A DNA stretch of 7,010 nt from HGM12669 sp048527645 (GTDB lineage: Bacteria; Bacillota; Clostridia; Oscillospirales; CAG-272). Made by a program: the position numbers and the translations under genes. Positions 1-6,345 of this stretch are shown piece after piece (the stretch's first letter is position 1; the number at the start of each line of letters is the position of its first letter). The stretch covers positions 1 through 7,010 of the forward strand of contig DBGFNI010000040.1 of assembly GCA_048527645.1 (NCBI GenBank), written 5' to 3'. The notes below the pieces were generated by a model that worked only from the letters and a program-made list of their open reading frames with translations, was not told the origin of the DNA and did not search any database.

Positions 1-1187
1 TTGACGAGCTGGAGCTGCCCGCGTATATGCGCTCGGAAACAGGTCTGGGAGAATTGGACCGCGTGCTCGGCGGCGGGCTTGTGCTTGGCTCGGTGGTGCT
101 GCTCAGCGGCGAGCCGGGAATCGGCAAATCGACGCTGCTGCTGCAAATCTGCAACGCGCTGGGGCAGAGCAAAAAGGTATTGTATGTCTCCGGCGAGGAA
201 TCGCAGGGACAGCTGAAGCTTCGGGCAAAGCGCCTGAAAGTGTCCGGCAAAAATTTGTATCTGTGTATTGAAACCAACATTGAAAAGGTCTTGGCGCAGG
301 TGGATAAGCTGGCGCCGGACATTCTCATCGTGGACTCCATTCAGACCATGTACAACAGCGAGGTCAATTCCATTCCCGGCAGCGTGACGCAGGTCAAGGA
401 GACAACCATGGCGCTGATCCGCAAGGCAAAATCGGAGGGGATCTCTGTTTTGCTGGTCGGGCATGTGAACAAGGAGGGCGGTATCGCCGGTCCCAAGGTG
501 CTGGAGCACATGGTGGATGCGGTGGTCTACTTTGAGGGGGAGCGGCAGCAAAGCTACCGCATTATCCGCGCGATCAAGAACCGTTTTGGCTCGACCAATG
601 AAATCGGCGTGTTTGAAATGACGGAGCGGGGGCTGGAAGAGGTGGAGAATCCCTCAGAAATGCTGCTGTCCGCGCGTCCCATGGGCGTTTCCGGCAACTG
701 CACGGTGTGCGTGATGGAGGGCTCGCGGCCGATTTTGGCGGAGATCCAGGCGTTGGTGACAAAGACGGTCTTTCCTGCGCCGCGTCGTTCCTCCTCCGGC
801 ATTGATTATAACCGTATCAGCCTCTTGCTTGCGGTTTTGGAAAAGCGTCTGGGACTGCATTTTTCCTCCTATGATGTTTATCTGAATGTGGTCGGGGGCC
901 TTCGTCTGGACGAAACCGCAGCAGATTTGTCTGTCTGTCTGGCACTGATTTCTTCGATCAAGGACAAAGCCGTGGAGGATGATTTGGCGGCGATCGGTGA
1001 GGTGGGGCTCAGCGGCGAGGTGCGTGCGGTGAGCAACATTGAGCAGCGCGTGCGCGAATGCGCGCGGCTGGGCTTTCATAAGATTCTGGTGCCGAAAAAA
1101 AATTTGGTAAAAAAGCAGATCAGCGCTGAGGGCGCAGAGGTGATCGGTGTCGGCAGCATTTTTGAAACACTGAAATATTTTGGATGA
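1..1187 (+). CDS. radA: DNA repair protein RadA (Sms), 5'-truncated by window edge
   Basis: RadA is a hexameric RecA-like/DnaB-like ATPase that drives branch migration of recombination intermediates during repair and transformation. The frame is open from the window edge (first whole codon at 3) to TGA at 1185-1187, giving 394 residues. The family is about 450-460 long, so roughly 60 N-terminal residues, including the C4 zinc finger, lie upstream. The ATG at 27 is internal: the residues before it continue the usual RadA linker into TGLGELDRVLGGG. Visible motifs, numbered from the first whole codon, are Walker A GEPGIGKST (36-44), Walker B ILIVD (107-111), the RadA signature KNRFG (192-196), and from about residue 260 a Lon-protease-like domain that in this family is a scaffold without protease activity. 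In many Firmicutes radA follows clpC, which cannot be tested here. pepD follows after 11 nt, so co-transcription is likely. Identity is very secure. Confidence 0.97.
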   Translation, partial: DELELPAYMRSETGLGELDRVLGGGLVLGSVVLLSGEPGIGKSTLLLQICNALGQSKKVLYVSGEESQGQLKLRAKRLKVSGKNLYLCIETNIEKVLAQVDKLAPDILIVDSIQTMYNSEVNSIPGSVTQVKETTMALIRKAKSEGISVLLVGHVNKEGGIAGPKVLEHMVDAVVYFEGERQQSYRIIRAIKNRFGSTNEIGVFEMTERGLEEVENPSEMLLSARPMGVSGNCTVCVMEGSRPILAEIQALVTKTVFPAPRRSSSGIDYNRISLLLAVLEKRLGLHFSSYDVYLNVVGGLRLDETAADLSVCLALISSIKDKAVEDDLAAIGEVGLSGEVRAVSNIEQRVRECARLGFHKILVPKKNLVKKQISAEGAEVIGVGSIFETLKYFG

Positions 1188-1192
1188 GGTGA
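1186..1192 (+). promoter_or_regulatory. Ribosome binding site of pepD, overlapping the radA stop codon
   Basis: GAGGTGA sits 6 nt before the pepD ATG at 1199. Its first two bases belong to the radA TGA stop codon. The arrangement fixes the pepD start and suggests that terminating radA ribosomes could help pepD initiation (inference). Confidence 0.75.
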
Positions 1193-1198
1193 ATCCAT

Positions 1199-2641
1199 AT
1201 GGAGCGTTTGCAAACGGAACAGGCTGAAAAGGTATTCGGCTTTTTTCATCAAATCGCGGAGATTCCGCGCGGATCGGGCAACGAAAAGCAGATCGCAGAT
1301 TTCCTCTGTGCGTTCGCACAAGAGCGACAACTGTACTACTACCGCGATTCTGTGCACAATGTGCTGATCAAAGCCCCGGCAACGCCGGACCGCGTGGGGG
1401 CGGAGCCGGTGATTTTGCAAGGGCATACGGACATGGTGTGCGAGAGCACGGAGCCATACGATTTTCAAACGCGGGGAATTGTTCCTGTTGAGAGCGGGAC
1501 ATGGCTGCACGCACAGCAGACAACGCTGGGCGCGGACAACGGCATCGCGGTGGCGATGATGCTGGCACTGCTCGACGGCGGGCCGGGTGCATCTCATCCG
1601 CCGCTGGAATGCCTGTTTACCACACAGGAGGAAACGGGACTGATCGGCGCGGGCAAATTTGATTATTCCAAAATAACCGCCAAGCGAATGATCAATCTCG
1701 ACAGCGAGGACGAGGGCAGGGCATGCGTGGGCTGTGCGGGCGGCTGCCGCTGCGACTTTTTCCGCGAGGTGAGGCGGGCAGACGCCGATCCTAACCCGAT
1801 CGTGCTTCGCATCACGGCGAAGGGCTTTGCCGGCGGACACAGCGGGATGGATATCGCGAAGGGAAGAACCAGTGCAAACGTTTTGCTTTCCACCGTTTTG
1901 GCGGAGGCATGGCACAAGGCGAAAAACGCGCCCTGCCTGTATGCTTTTTCCGGCGGAAAGATGGATAATGCCATTGCGCGCAGCGCACAGGCGGTGATTT
2001 CCTGCGATGCACAAACAGACGCTTTTCTGCGTCAGCGATGCGCGGATTATCAAGACACCTTCAGCGCGGATGACCGTGACGGCACACTGTGCTGCGAGCC
2101 TTTGGAGGCACCGGGGGAAATGCCGCTGTCGCTTCAGGATGCTGACGCATTCCTCTCTCTATGTCAGGCGTTGCCGTACGGGGTGATTCGTTTCAGCGAG
2201 ACGCTGGATGGACTGGTTGATACCTCTGCCAATTTCGGCGTGTGCCGCGTCAGCGGGGAGGGCATCTCACTTGCGGTATCGATCCGTGCGATTGAAGCGG
2301 CGGAAAAAGAGAAACTCAAAACGCGGCTGCAAACGGTTGCGGACACCTGGGGCTTTTCGCTTTCGTTCCGCGGAGATTATCCCGGGTGGACGTATCACGA
2401 CGATTCTCCGATCAAGGAACTGTATCTGCGCACCTACCGCGCGCTCTACGGTGCGGAGCCGGTGATCGAAACCATCCATGCGGGGCTGGAATGCGGCGTG
2501 ATCCAGAGTCATATTCCGGGGCTGGATGCCATTTCTATCGGACCGGATATGGAGCATGTCCACACGCCGGCGGAGCGGTTGAGCATTCCCTCGGTCAAGC
2601 GGGTTTTTGCACATTTGAAATATATGCTGGAAGAAATGTAA
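1199..2641 (+). CDS. pepD: Aminoacyl-histidine dipeptidase (Xaa-His dipeptidase, carnosinase-like), peptidase M20C
   Basis: This is a cytoplasmic di-zinc metallopeptidase that hydrolyses Xaa-His and other dipeptides, releasing free amino acids. At 480 residues it has the full family length (about 485). The M20 active-site set is complete: GHTDM with metal ligand H76 and D78, bridging D113 in ADNGIA, catalytic E144 and ligand E145 in TTQEETG, D168 in INLDSED, and H455 in the MEHVH motif near the C-terminus. Spacing agrees with the characterised Vibrio PepD enzyme. Residues about 185-400 form the inserted lid/dimerisation part, including AGGHSGMDI (211-219), a common M20C motif. There is no signal peptide. 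The start is supported by GAGGTGA 6 nt upstream. It probably shares a transcript with radA, although the two have no known functional link. Substrate range cannot be told from sequence. Confidence in the family is very high. Confidence 0.96.
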   Translation: MERLQTEQAEKVFGFFHQIAEIPRGSGNEKQIADFLCAFAQERQLYYYRDSVHNVLIKAPATPDRVGAEPVILQGHTDMVCESTEPYDFQTRGIVPVESGTWLHAQQTTLGADNGIAVAMMLALLDGGPGASHPPLECLFTTQEETGLIGAGKFDYSKITAKRMINLDSEDEGRACVGCAGGCRCDFFREVRRADADPNPIVLRITAKGFAGGHSGMDIAKGRTSANVLLSTVLAEAWHKAKNAPCLYAFSGGKMDNAIARSAQAVISCDAQTDAFLRQRCADYQDTFSADDRDGTLCCEPLEAPGEMPLSLQDADAFLSLCQALPYGVIRFSETLDGLVDTSANFGVCRVSGEGISLAVSIRAIEAAEKEKLKTRLQTVADTWGFSLSFRGDYPGWTYHDDSPIKELYLRTYRALYGAEPVIETIHAGLECGVIQSHIPGLDAISIGPDMEHVHTPAERLSIPSVKRVFAHLKYMLEEM

Positions 2642-2702
2642 GCCGTTCAGACAACGGTGCTTTGCCGGGGCAGAGTCTGCCCGCCGGGCAAGCAATGCTT
2701 GC
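2642..2702. repeat. Cluster of short palindromes downstream of pepD
   Basis: Three adjacent perfect hairpins are packed into about 60 nt just past the pepD stop: CCGTT/AACGG (2643-2657, loop CAGAC), GGGCAG/CTGCCC (2668-2682, loop AGT) and GCAAGC/GCTTGC (2688-2702, loop AAT). TTGCC (2662-2666) can also pair with GGCAA (2687-2691) around the middle hairpin. No U-tract follows directly on the + strand, so it is not a classical terminator by itself. It could protect the pepD mRNA 3' end, assist termination with the next hairpin, or be a REP-like dispersed element. The structure is seen; the role is unknown. Confidence 0.5.
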
Positions 2703-2716
2703 GGCATATTGAAAAC

Positions 2717-2769
2717 AGAAAAAACACCCCATCCGTACAGACGCATGTATGTCTGTCGGATGGGGTGTT
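2717..2769 (-). terminator. Intrinsic terminator of the tig-clpP-clpX unit, possibly bidirectional
   Basis: A long hairpin spans 2723-2769: an outer stem of 13 bp (AACACCCCATCCG with its complement), one bulged T at 2736, an inner 6 bp stem (ACAGAC/GTCTGT) and an 8-nt loop. Read on the - strand, the stem runs straight into a T-tract (A-run 2719-2724 on the + strand), which is the classic terminator form about 60 nt beyond the clpX stop. On the + strand the hairpin is followed only by TGTTGTCTTG, so termination of radA-pepD here would be weaker, but the hairpin is the only strong candidate for that direction too. Confidence 0.88.
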
Positions 2770-2826
2770 GTCTTGATGCGGTGTAGCCGTGCCGCTGCAT
2801 CCTTGCAGATGATTTTGCAGCGCGGA

Positions 2827-4185
2827 TCAAACGGCGTCTTGCACGCTTTCAGACGCATCCTTATCCCGAAGGATGTATTTGGGTGTGGCGTGCGCGCTCA
2901 CAACGGCTTTGGTGATGACAACAGTCTGAATATCGCTTCGGGAGGGAACCTCATACATGATATGCAGCATGATTTCCTCCATGATGGAGCGCAGCCCGCG
3001 CGCGCCGGTGTGACGTTCGATCGCCAGCTTGGCGATTTCGCGGATTGCATCATCTCTGAATTGCAGCTCTACATGATCCAGACCGAGCAGGGCAGTATAT
3101 TGTTGCAACAGGCTGTTTTTCGGCTCGCGGAGAATGCGGACGAGTGCCTTTTCGTCCAGCTCATCCAAACTGACGATGACAGGAAGTCTGCCCACCAGCT
3201 CCGGAATCAGACCGTATTTTACAATATCATGGGGCGTGACATCGCGGTAGATCCCTTTTTGCGCCTTTTCTGCTTTGGTTTGCACGCTGCTGTTGAAGCC
3301 GACGATCTGATCGCCCTGACGCCGGCCGATGATATCGGCAAGACCGTCAAAGGCGCCGCCGCAGATGAACAGGATGTTCTCGGTGTTGATCTGAATGAAC
3401 TCCTGATTGGGATGCTTCCGTCCGCCCTGCGGCGGAACATTGGAAACCGTGCCCTCCAGAATTTTCAGCAGTGCCTGCTGCACGCCCTCGCCGGACACAT
3501 CCCGCGTGATGGAGCGGTTTTCGCTGCGGCGGGAAATCTTATCGATCTCGTCAATATAGATGATCCCCTGTTCCGCGCGCTCAATATCAAAGTCCGCCGC
3601 CTGAATCAGACGGAGCAGAATGTTCTCCACGTCTTCTCCGACATATCCCGCCTCTGTGAGCGTCGTGGCGTCGGCGATGGCAAACGGGACGTCAAGTGTC
3701 TTTGCCAATGTCTGCGCCAAATAGGTTTTTCCGACGCCGGTGGGACCGAGCAGCAGCACGTTGCTCTTGGCGATTTCAACAGGCTGTGCCGACGGATCCG
3801 CATTTTTGGATTGGGCGCCCTTTGCGGACTTTGTGTTTCCCCGATTTTGCAGAATGCGCTTGTAGTGGTTATACACAGCCACGGAGAGCGCGACTTTTGC
3901 GTCGTCCTGACCGATGACATATTCATCCAAAGCCGCCTTGATTTCCATGGGCTTTTTCAGCTCTTCCAGGCGCAGCCCGCCGCCGCTTTTTTTGTTTCTT
4001 TTTTGGGGGGCTTCTTCCTCCCCGAAGTTTTCCGCGATGAGCTCATTGCAGGCGTCAATACAGATTCCGCAGATATAGACGCCGTCAACGCCCGGAATCA
4101 GAAAGGGAACCTGCATCTCGTCTCTGCCGCAGAACGCGCAGTGGCGGCGCGAAGTATAGTTATTGTGATTTTGATCGTTTGCCAT
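2827..4185 (-). CDS. clpX: ATP-dependent Clp protease ATP-binding subunit ClpX
   Basis: ClpX is the AAA+ unfoldase that recognises tagged substrates, unfolds them and threads them into ClpP. At 452 residues it is slightly longer than typical (about 420-430). Domains in order: a zinc-binding domain with C16, C19, C39 and C42; a charged linker (about 53-78); and the AAA+ module with Walker A GPTGVGKT (147-154), pore-1 loop GYVG (180-183), Walker B with IYIDEID (209-215), pore-2 GGRKH (254-258), arginine finger in GRLP (R333) and sensor-2 GAR (394-396). The ClpP-docking loop reads VGF at 295-297 where IGF is usual, a conservative change that should still dock. The start is supported by GGGAGA (4191-4196) 5 nt upstream, in a 15-nt gap after clpP, so the two genes are co-transcribed. 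No lon gene follows clpX before the terminator. Identity is certain. Confidence 0.98.
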   Translation of the reverse strand: MANDQNHNNYTSRRHCAFCGRDEMQVPFLIPGVDGVYICGICIDACNELIAENFGEEEAPQKRNKKSGGGLRLEELKKPMEIKAALDEYVIGQDDAKVALSVAVYNHYKRILQNRGNTKSAKGAQSKNADPSAQPVEIAKSNVLLLGPTGVGKTYLAQTLAKTLDVPFAIADATTLTEAGYVGEDVENILLRLIQAADFDIERAEQGIIYIDEIDKISRRSENRSITRDVSGEGVQQALLKILEGTVSNVPPQGGRKHPNQEFIQINTENILFICGGAFDGLADIIGRRQGDQIVGFNSSVQTKAEKAQKGIYRDVTPHDIVKYGLIPELVGRLPVIVSLDELDEKALVRILREPKNSLLQQYTALLGLDHVELQFRDDAIREIAKLAIERHTGARGLRSIMEEIMLHIMYEVPSRSDIQTVVITKAVVSAHATPKYILRDKDASESVQDAV

Positions 4186-4200
4186 GCATCTCTCCCGAAA

Positions 4201-4848
4201 TTAAACGTGTTTTTCGATCACGCGGTCGATCAGACCGTATTCCAGAGCCTCCTGTGCGCTGAGGAAATGGTCACGCTCTGTATCTGCCATGATCACTTCA
4301 AGCGGCTTGCCCGTGTTGTCGGCAAGAATGCGATTCAGTTTTTCCTTTGTGCGGATGATGCGGTCGGCGTGAATTTTGATGTCGGTCGCCTGTCCCTGCA
4401 TGCCGCCCAAGGGCTGATGAATCATGATTTCGCTGTTGGGCAGCGCCATGCGTTTTCCTTTTGCGCCGGCACTGAGCAAAAATGCGCCCATGCTCGCCGC
4501 CATGCCGATGCAGATGGTGCTGACGTCGCACTTGACAAAATTCATGGTGTCATAGATTGCCATGCCCGCGGTGATGGAGCCGCCGGGGGAGTTGATATAC
4601 AAATTGATGTCCTTGTCGGGGTCCTGTGCCTCCAAAAAAAGAAGCTGCGCAACCACCAGAGAGGAGGTCTGATCATTGACCTCATCGCCCAAAAACACGA
4701 TGCGGTCATTGAGCAGGCGGGAATAAATATCATAAGACCGCTCGCCGCGGCTGGTTTGTTCGACGACCATTGGGATGACTGACATATGTGTTACCGGCTC
4801 TTGCCCGTACAAGAGCGATCCTTTCATTGATGTTTTTTTGATTTGCAT
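4201..4848 (-). CDS. clpP: ATP-dependent Clp protease proteolytic subunit ClpP
   Basis: ClpP is the serine protease whose two stacked heptamers form the degradation chamber served here by ClpX. Numbered from the conserved start MSVIP (ATG at 4785-4783, 194 residues), the catalytic triad is S98 in ASMGA, H123 in MIHQP and D172 in RDHF, matching the Bacillus enzyme position for position. Two starts compete. The ATG at 4848-4846 has a clear GGAGAA site 4 nt upstream and gives 215 residues with a 21-residue leader. The ATG at 4785 aligns with the normal Firmicute N-terminus but has no adjacent Shine-Dalgarno sequence. I give the longer form because of its ribosome site. The leader could be a propeptide removed by processing, as in some ClpPs, or may not be translated. 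A perfect 7-bp hairpin (4797-4816) lies between the two starts. clpX follows after 15 nt. Confidence 0.96.
   Translation of the reverse strand: MQIKKTSMKGSLLYGQEPVTHMSVIPMVVEQTSRGERSYDIYSRLLNDRIVFLGDEVNDQTSSLVVAQLLFLEAQDPDKDINLYINSPGGSITAGMAIYDTMNFVKCDVSTICIGMAASMGAFLLSAGAKGKRMALPNSEIMIHQPLGGMQGQATDIKIHADRIIRTKEKLNRILADNTGKPLEVIMADTERDHFLSAQEALEYGLIDRVIEKHV
4797..4816 (-). promoter_or_regulatory. Hairpin just upstream of the conserved ClpP start
   Basis: GCTCTTG pairs perfectly with CAAGAGC across a 6-nt loop, ending 11 nt before the ATG at 4785. On the - strand an AAAGGA sequence (4819-4824) lies just before the hairpin. Folding would cut its distance to this ATG from 33 to about 13 nt. If the upstream start at 4848 is used, the hairpin is inside coding sequence. 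The structure is seen; its function is inference. Confidence 0.45.
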
Positions 4849-4852
4849 GCGG

Positions 4853-4858
4853 TTCTCC
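4853..4858 (-). promoter_or_regulatory. Ribosome binding site supporting the long ClpP start
   Basis: GGAGAA on the - strand lies 4 nt before the ATG at 4848-4846 (6 nt if only GGAG is counted). It is the only good Shine-Dalgarno match close to any candidate clpP start and is why the 215-residue form is listed. Confidence 0.6.
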
Positions 4859-4885
4859 GCGGGATTTGGAAAATCGCTTTGTGTG

Positions 4886-4922
4886 AAAAATGTGGCAGAA
4901 ACGAACCGAAGTTGCTGCCACA
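4886..4922 (-). terminator. Terminator-like hairpin between tig and clpP (possible attenuator)
   Basis: On the - strand TGTGGCAG pairs with CTGCCACA (4915-4922 with 4891-4898), with a further AAC/GTT pairing inside. The stem is followed by five T residues (4886-4890 on the + strand). This is the form of an intrinsic terminator, 45 nt past the tig stop and 37 nt before the first clpP start. It would lower clpPX transcription relative to tig unless read through or bypassed by a clpP promoter. I see no convincing promoter between hairpin and clpP. Confidence 0.65.
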
Positions 4923-4930
4923 TCATTCTC

Positions 4931-4947
4931 TTTGTCTGAATTTGTCT
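4931..4947 (-). promoter_or_regulatory. Heptad direct repeat resembling a CtsR operator
   Basis: The - strand carries AGACAAA-TTC-AGACAAA, two identical heptads spaced by 3 nt, upstream of clpP. The CtsR heat-shock repressor box of Firmicutes is RGTCAAA-NAN-RGTCAAA. Each half here matches 6 of 7 positions, with A for T at the third, and the spacer does not fit NAN. One half also forms an arm of a hairpin (ATTTGTC/GACAAAT, 4940-4959). CtsR binding is only a hypothesis, because the divergent position is one the box normally conserves and no promoter is evident beside it. Confidence 0.3.
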
Positions 4948-4967
4948 GTCGGGACAAATCCGTTTAT

Positions 4968-6251
4968 TTATTCAGCTTTTTCTGTGATCACTGCGTTTTC
5001 ACGGATGAGATCGACGGCCTTGCGCACGCAGATATCCTGTGCGACGGATTTTTCATCGACCAGGTTTTTCACCTGCTCTACATCCATATGATATGCAGCG
5101 GCGATCTCTTCATATTCTTTGGAGATTTCTCGCTTGCCTGCTTTGATCTTTTCAGACTTAACGACCTTTTCCAGTGCCAGACGGGTTTTCACCTGGCGCT
5201 CTGCCATCGGGCGGAACTGTGCGCGGATGGCATCCAGATCCATGCCGGTATACTTCATATAGGTCTGCAGATCCAAGCCCTGCTGGCGCATTCTGTTGTC
5301 ATAGTCGCGCAGCTGGTTTTCCACCTCGTTCTCATACATGACCTCGGGAATGTCCGCTTCCATGGTGTCCACAACGCTCTGAACCATCTTTTCATCTGCG
5401 GCGTTGTCGGCAGCCTTCTGATTTGCCTCTTCCATCTTTGCCCGCAGATCGGCTTTGTATTCATCCAGCGTGTCAAATTCAGAAACGTCTTTGGCAAATT
5501 CGTCGTCTGCTTCGGGCAACTCATTGAACTGAATCTCGTGCAGCACAACATGGAACACAGCGGGCTTGCCTGCCAAATTTTCTGCATGATAATCTTCGGG
5601 GAAGGTGACAGAGACGTCAAAGGTATCGTCGATGTTCTTGCCGACGATCTGATCTTCAAAGCCGGGGATGAAGGAGCCGGAGCCGAGGCTGAGGTGATAA
5701 CCTTCTGCCTTGCCGCCCTCAAAGGGCTCGCCGTCCACAGTGCCTTCAAAATCAATCACGACGGTGTCGCCGTTTGCCGCAGGGCGGTCGGTGACGTCGA
5801 TCATGCGGCCGTTGCGCTCGCGCACGCGGTCGATTTCATTGTTGATATCCTCATCGGTGACCTGCTTGATGACTTTTTCCACAGTAATGCCCTTGTATTC
5901 ACCCAGCGTCACATCCGGCTTCACCGTGACCTTGGCGGTCATTGCCACGCCGTTTTCATCAATGGATACGATATCAAATTCGGGGCGGCTGACGACATCC
6001 AGCTTGGACTGGGTCAGTGCCTGCTCATAAGCGTCGGGGAGCAGGGCGTTGATAGCGTCTTCATAAAAAACACCCTTTCCGTACATTTTTTCAATGATCC
6101 CGCGGGGCGCCTTGCCCTTGCGAAAACCGGGAACGGTCATTTTCGCTGCCTGACGGCGAAACACCTTATCGACTTCCTGATCGAAAGCTTCTTTTTCGAT
6201 GGAAAATTCGATGATTTTTACATTTGTTTCCTCAGTCTTTTTCACTTTCAT
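4968..6251 (-). CDS. tig: Trigger factor, ribosome-associated chaperone and peptidyl-prolyl isomerase
   Basis: Trigger factor docks at the ribosomal exit tunnel and shields nascent chains. It also has proline isomerase activity. The 427 residues match the usual family length. Domains in order: the N-terminal ribosome-binding domain (about 1-115) with the signature GFRKGKAP at 42-49; an FKBP-type PPIase domain (about 153-240), with GDTVVIDFEG at 161-170 and GSFIPGFEDQ at 192-201; and the helical C-terminal chaperone domain (about 245-427). An upstream in-frame ATG at 6275 is rejected because GGAGG at 6259-6263 lies 7 nt before the ATG at 6251-6249 and inside that extension. It has its own promoter and is the first gene of the tig-clpP-clpX unit, the common order in Clostridia. 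No TTA, CTA or TCA codon occurs in it. Identity is certain. Confidence 0.98.
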   Translation of the reverse strand: MKVKKTEETNVKIIEFSIEKEAFDQEVDKVFRRQAAKMTVPGFRKGKAPRGIIEKMYGKGVFYEDAINALLPDAYEQALTQSKLDVVSRPEFDIVSIDENGVAMTAKVTVKPDVTLGEYKGITVEKVIKQVTDEDINNEIDRVRERNGRMIDVTDRPAANGDTVVIDFEGTVDGEPFEGGKAEGYHLSLGSGSFIPGFEDQIVGKNIDDTFDVSVTFPEDYHAENLAGKPAVFHVVLHEIQFNELPEADDEFAKDVSEFDTLDEYKADLRAKMEEANQKAADNAADEKMVQSVVDTMEADIPEVMYENEVENQLRDYDNRMRQQGLDLQTYMKYTGMDLDAIRAQFRPMAERQVKTRLALEKVVKSEKIKAGKREISKEYEEIAAAYHMDVEQVKNLVDEKSVAQDICVRKAVDLIRENAVITEKAE

Positions 6252-6258
6252 GATTGAT

Positions 6259-6263
6259 CCTCC
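6259..6263 (-). promoter_or_regulatory. Ribosome binding site of tig
   Basis: A full GGAGG on the - strand, 7 nt before the ATG at 6251-6249, fixes the tig start eight codons downstream of the first in-frame ATG. Confidence 0.9.
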
Positions 6264-6295
6264 ACAATGCGTCATACATCATTATATACTAGAAC

Positions 6296-6324
6296 AGTAT
6301 AACCTATTTTTTTAGAAAAGTCAA
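6296..6324 (-). promoter_or_regulatory. Sigma-A promoter of tig
   Basis: The -35 box TTGACT (6319-6324) and -10 box TATACT (6296-6301) are each one mismatch from consensus and separated by exactly 17 nt, partly an A-tract. Transcription should start near 6289, giving a leader of about 38 nt before tig. The -10 box is one arm of a perfect inverted repeat TATACT-N5-AGTATA (6285-6301). The -35 box overlaps a smaller one, AAGTC-AA-GACTT (6318-6329). Both are where a repressor could bind, but no known operator was recognised. Confidence 0.88.
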
Positions 6325-6345
6325 GACTTCCTATCATTTTACAGG

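Noticed and set aside
27..1187. radA starting at the ATG at 27
   Set aside because: The codons before it are open to the window edge and fit the RadA linker, and this start would delete the zinc finger. The gene is simply cut by the window.
2795..2808. Small hairpin CTGCA/TGCAG between the clpX stop and its terminator
   Set aside because: It has only 5 bp and no T-tract, and the much stronger hairpin at 2723-2769 explains termination.
2856..2875. Inverted repeat CATCCTT/AAGGATG near the 3' end of clpX
   Set aside because: It lies within coding sequence of the ClpX tail with no U-tract; 7-bp repeats of this kind are expected by chance.
2749..4782. A 677-codon open frame on the + strand opposite clpX and clpP
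   Set aside because: It is in codon register with both - strand genes and stays open only because they lack TTA/CTA/TCA codons. It resembles no protein I know, and clpX/clpP are unmistakable.
4890..6257. A 455-codon open frame on the + strand opposite tig
   Set aside because: Same codon-register shadow: tig contains no codon whose complement is a stop. No ribosome site or recognisable protein.
6252..6275. Longer tig start at the ATG at 6275
   Set aside because: The strong GGAGG for the ATG at 6251 lies within this extension, and the added residues are not part of the trigger factor fold.
6281..6286. A perfect TATAAT on the - strand downstream of the tig promoter
   Set aside because: No -35 element exists at 16-18 nt upstream and there is no TGn extension. 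The TTGACT-17-TATACT promoter is far better.
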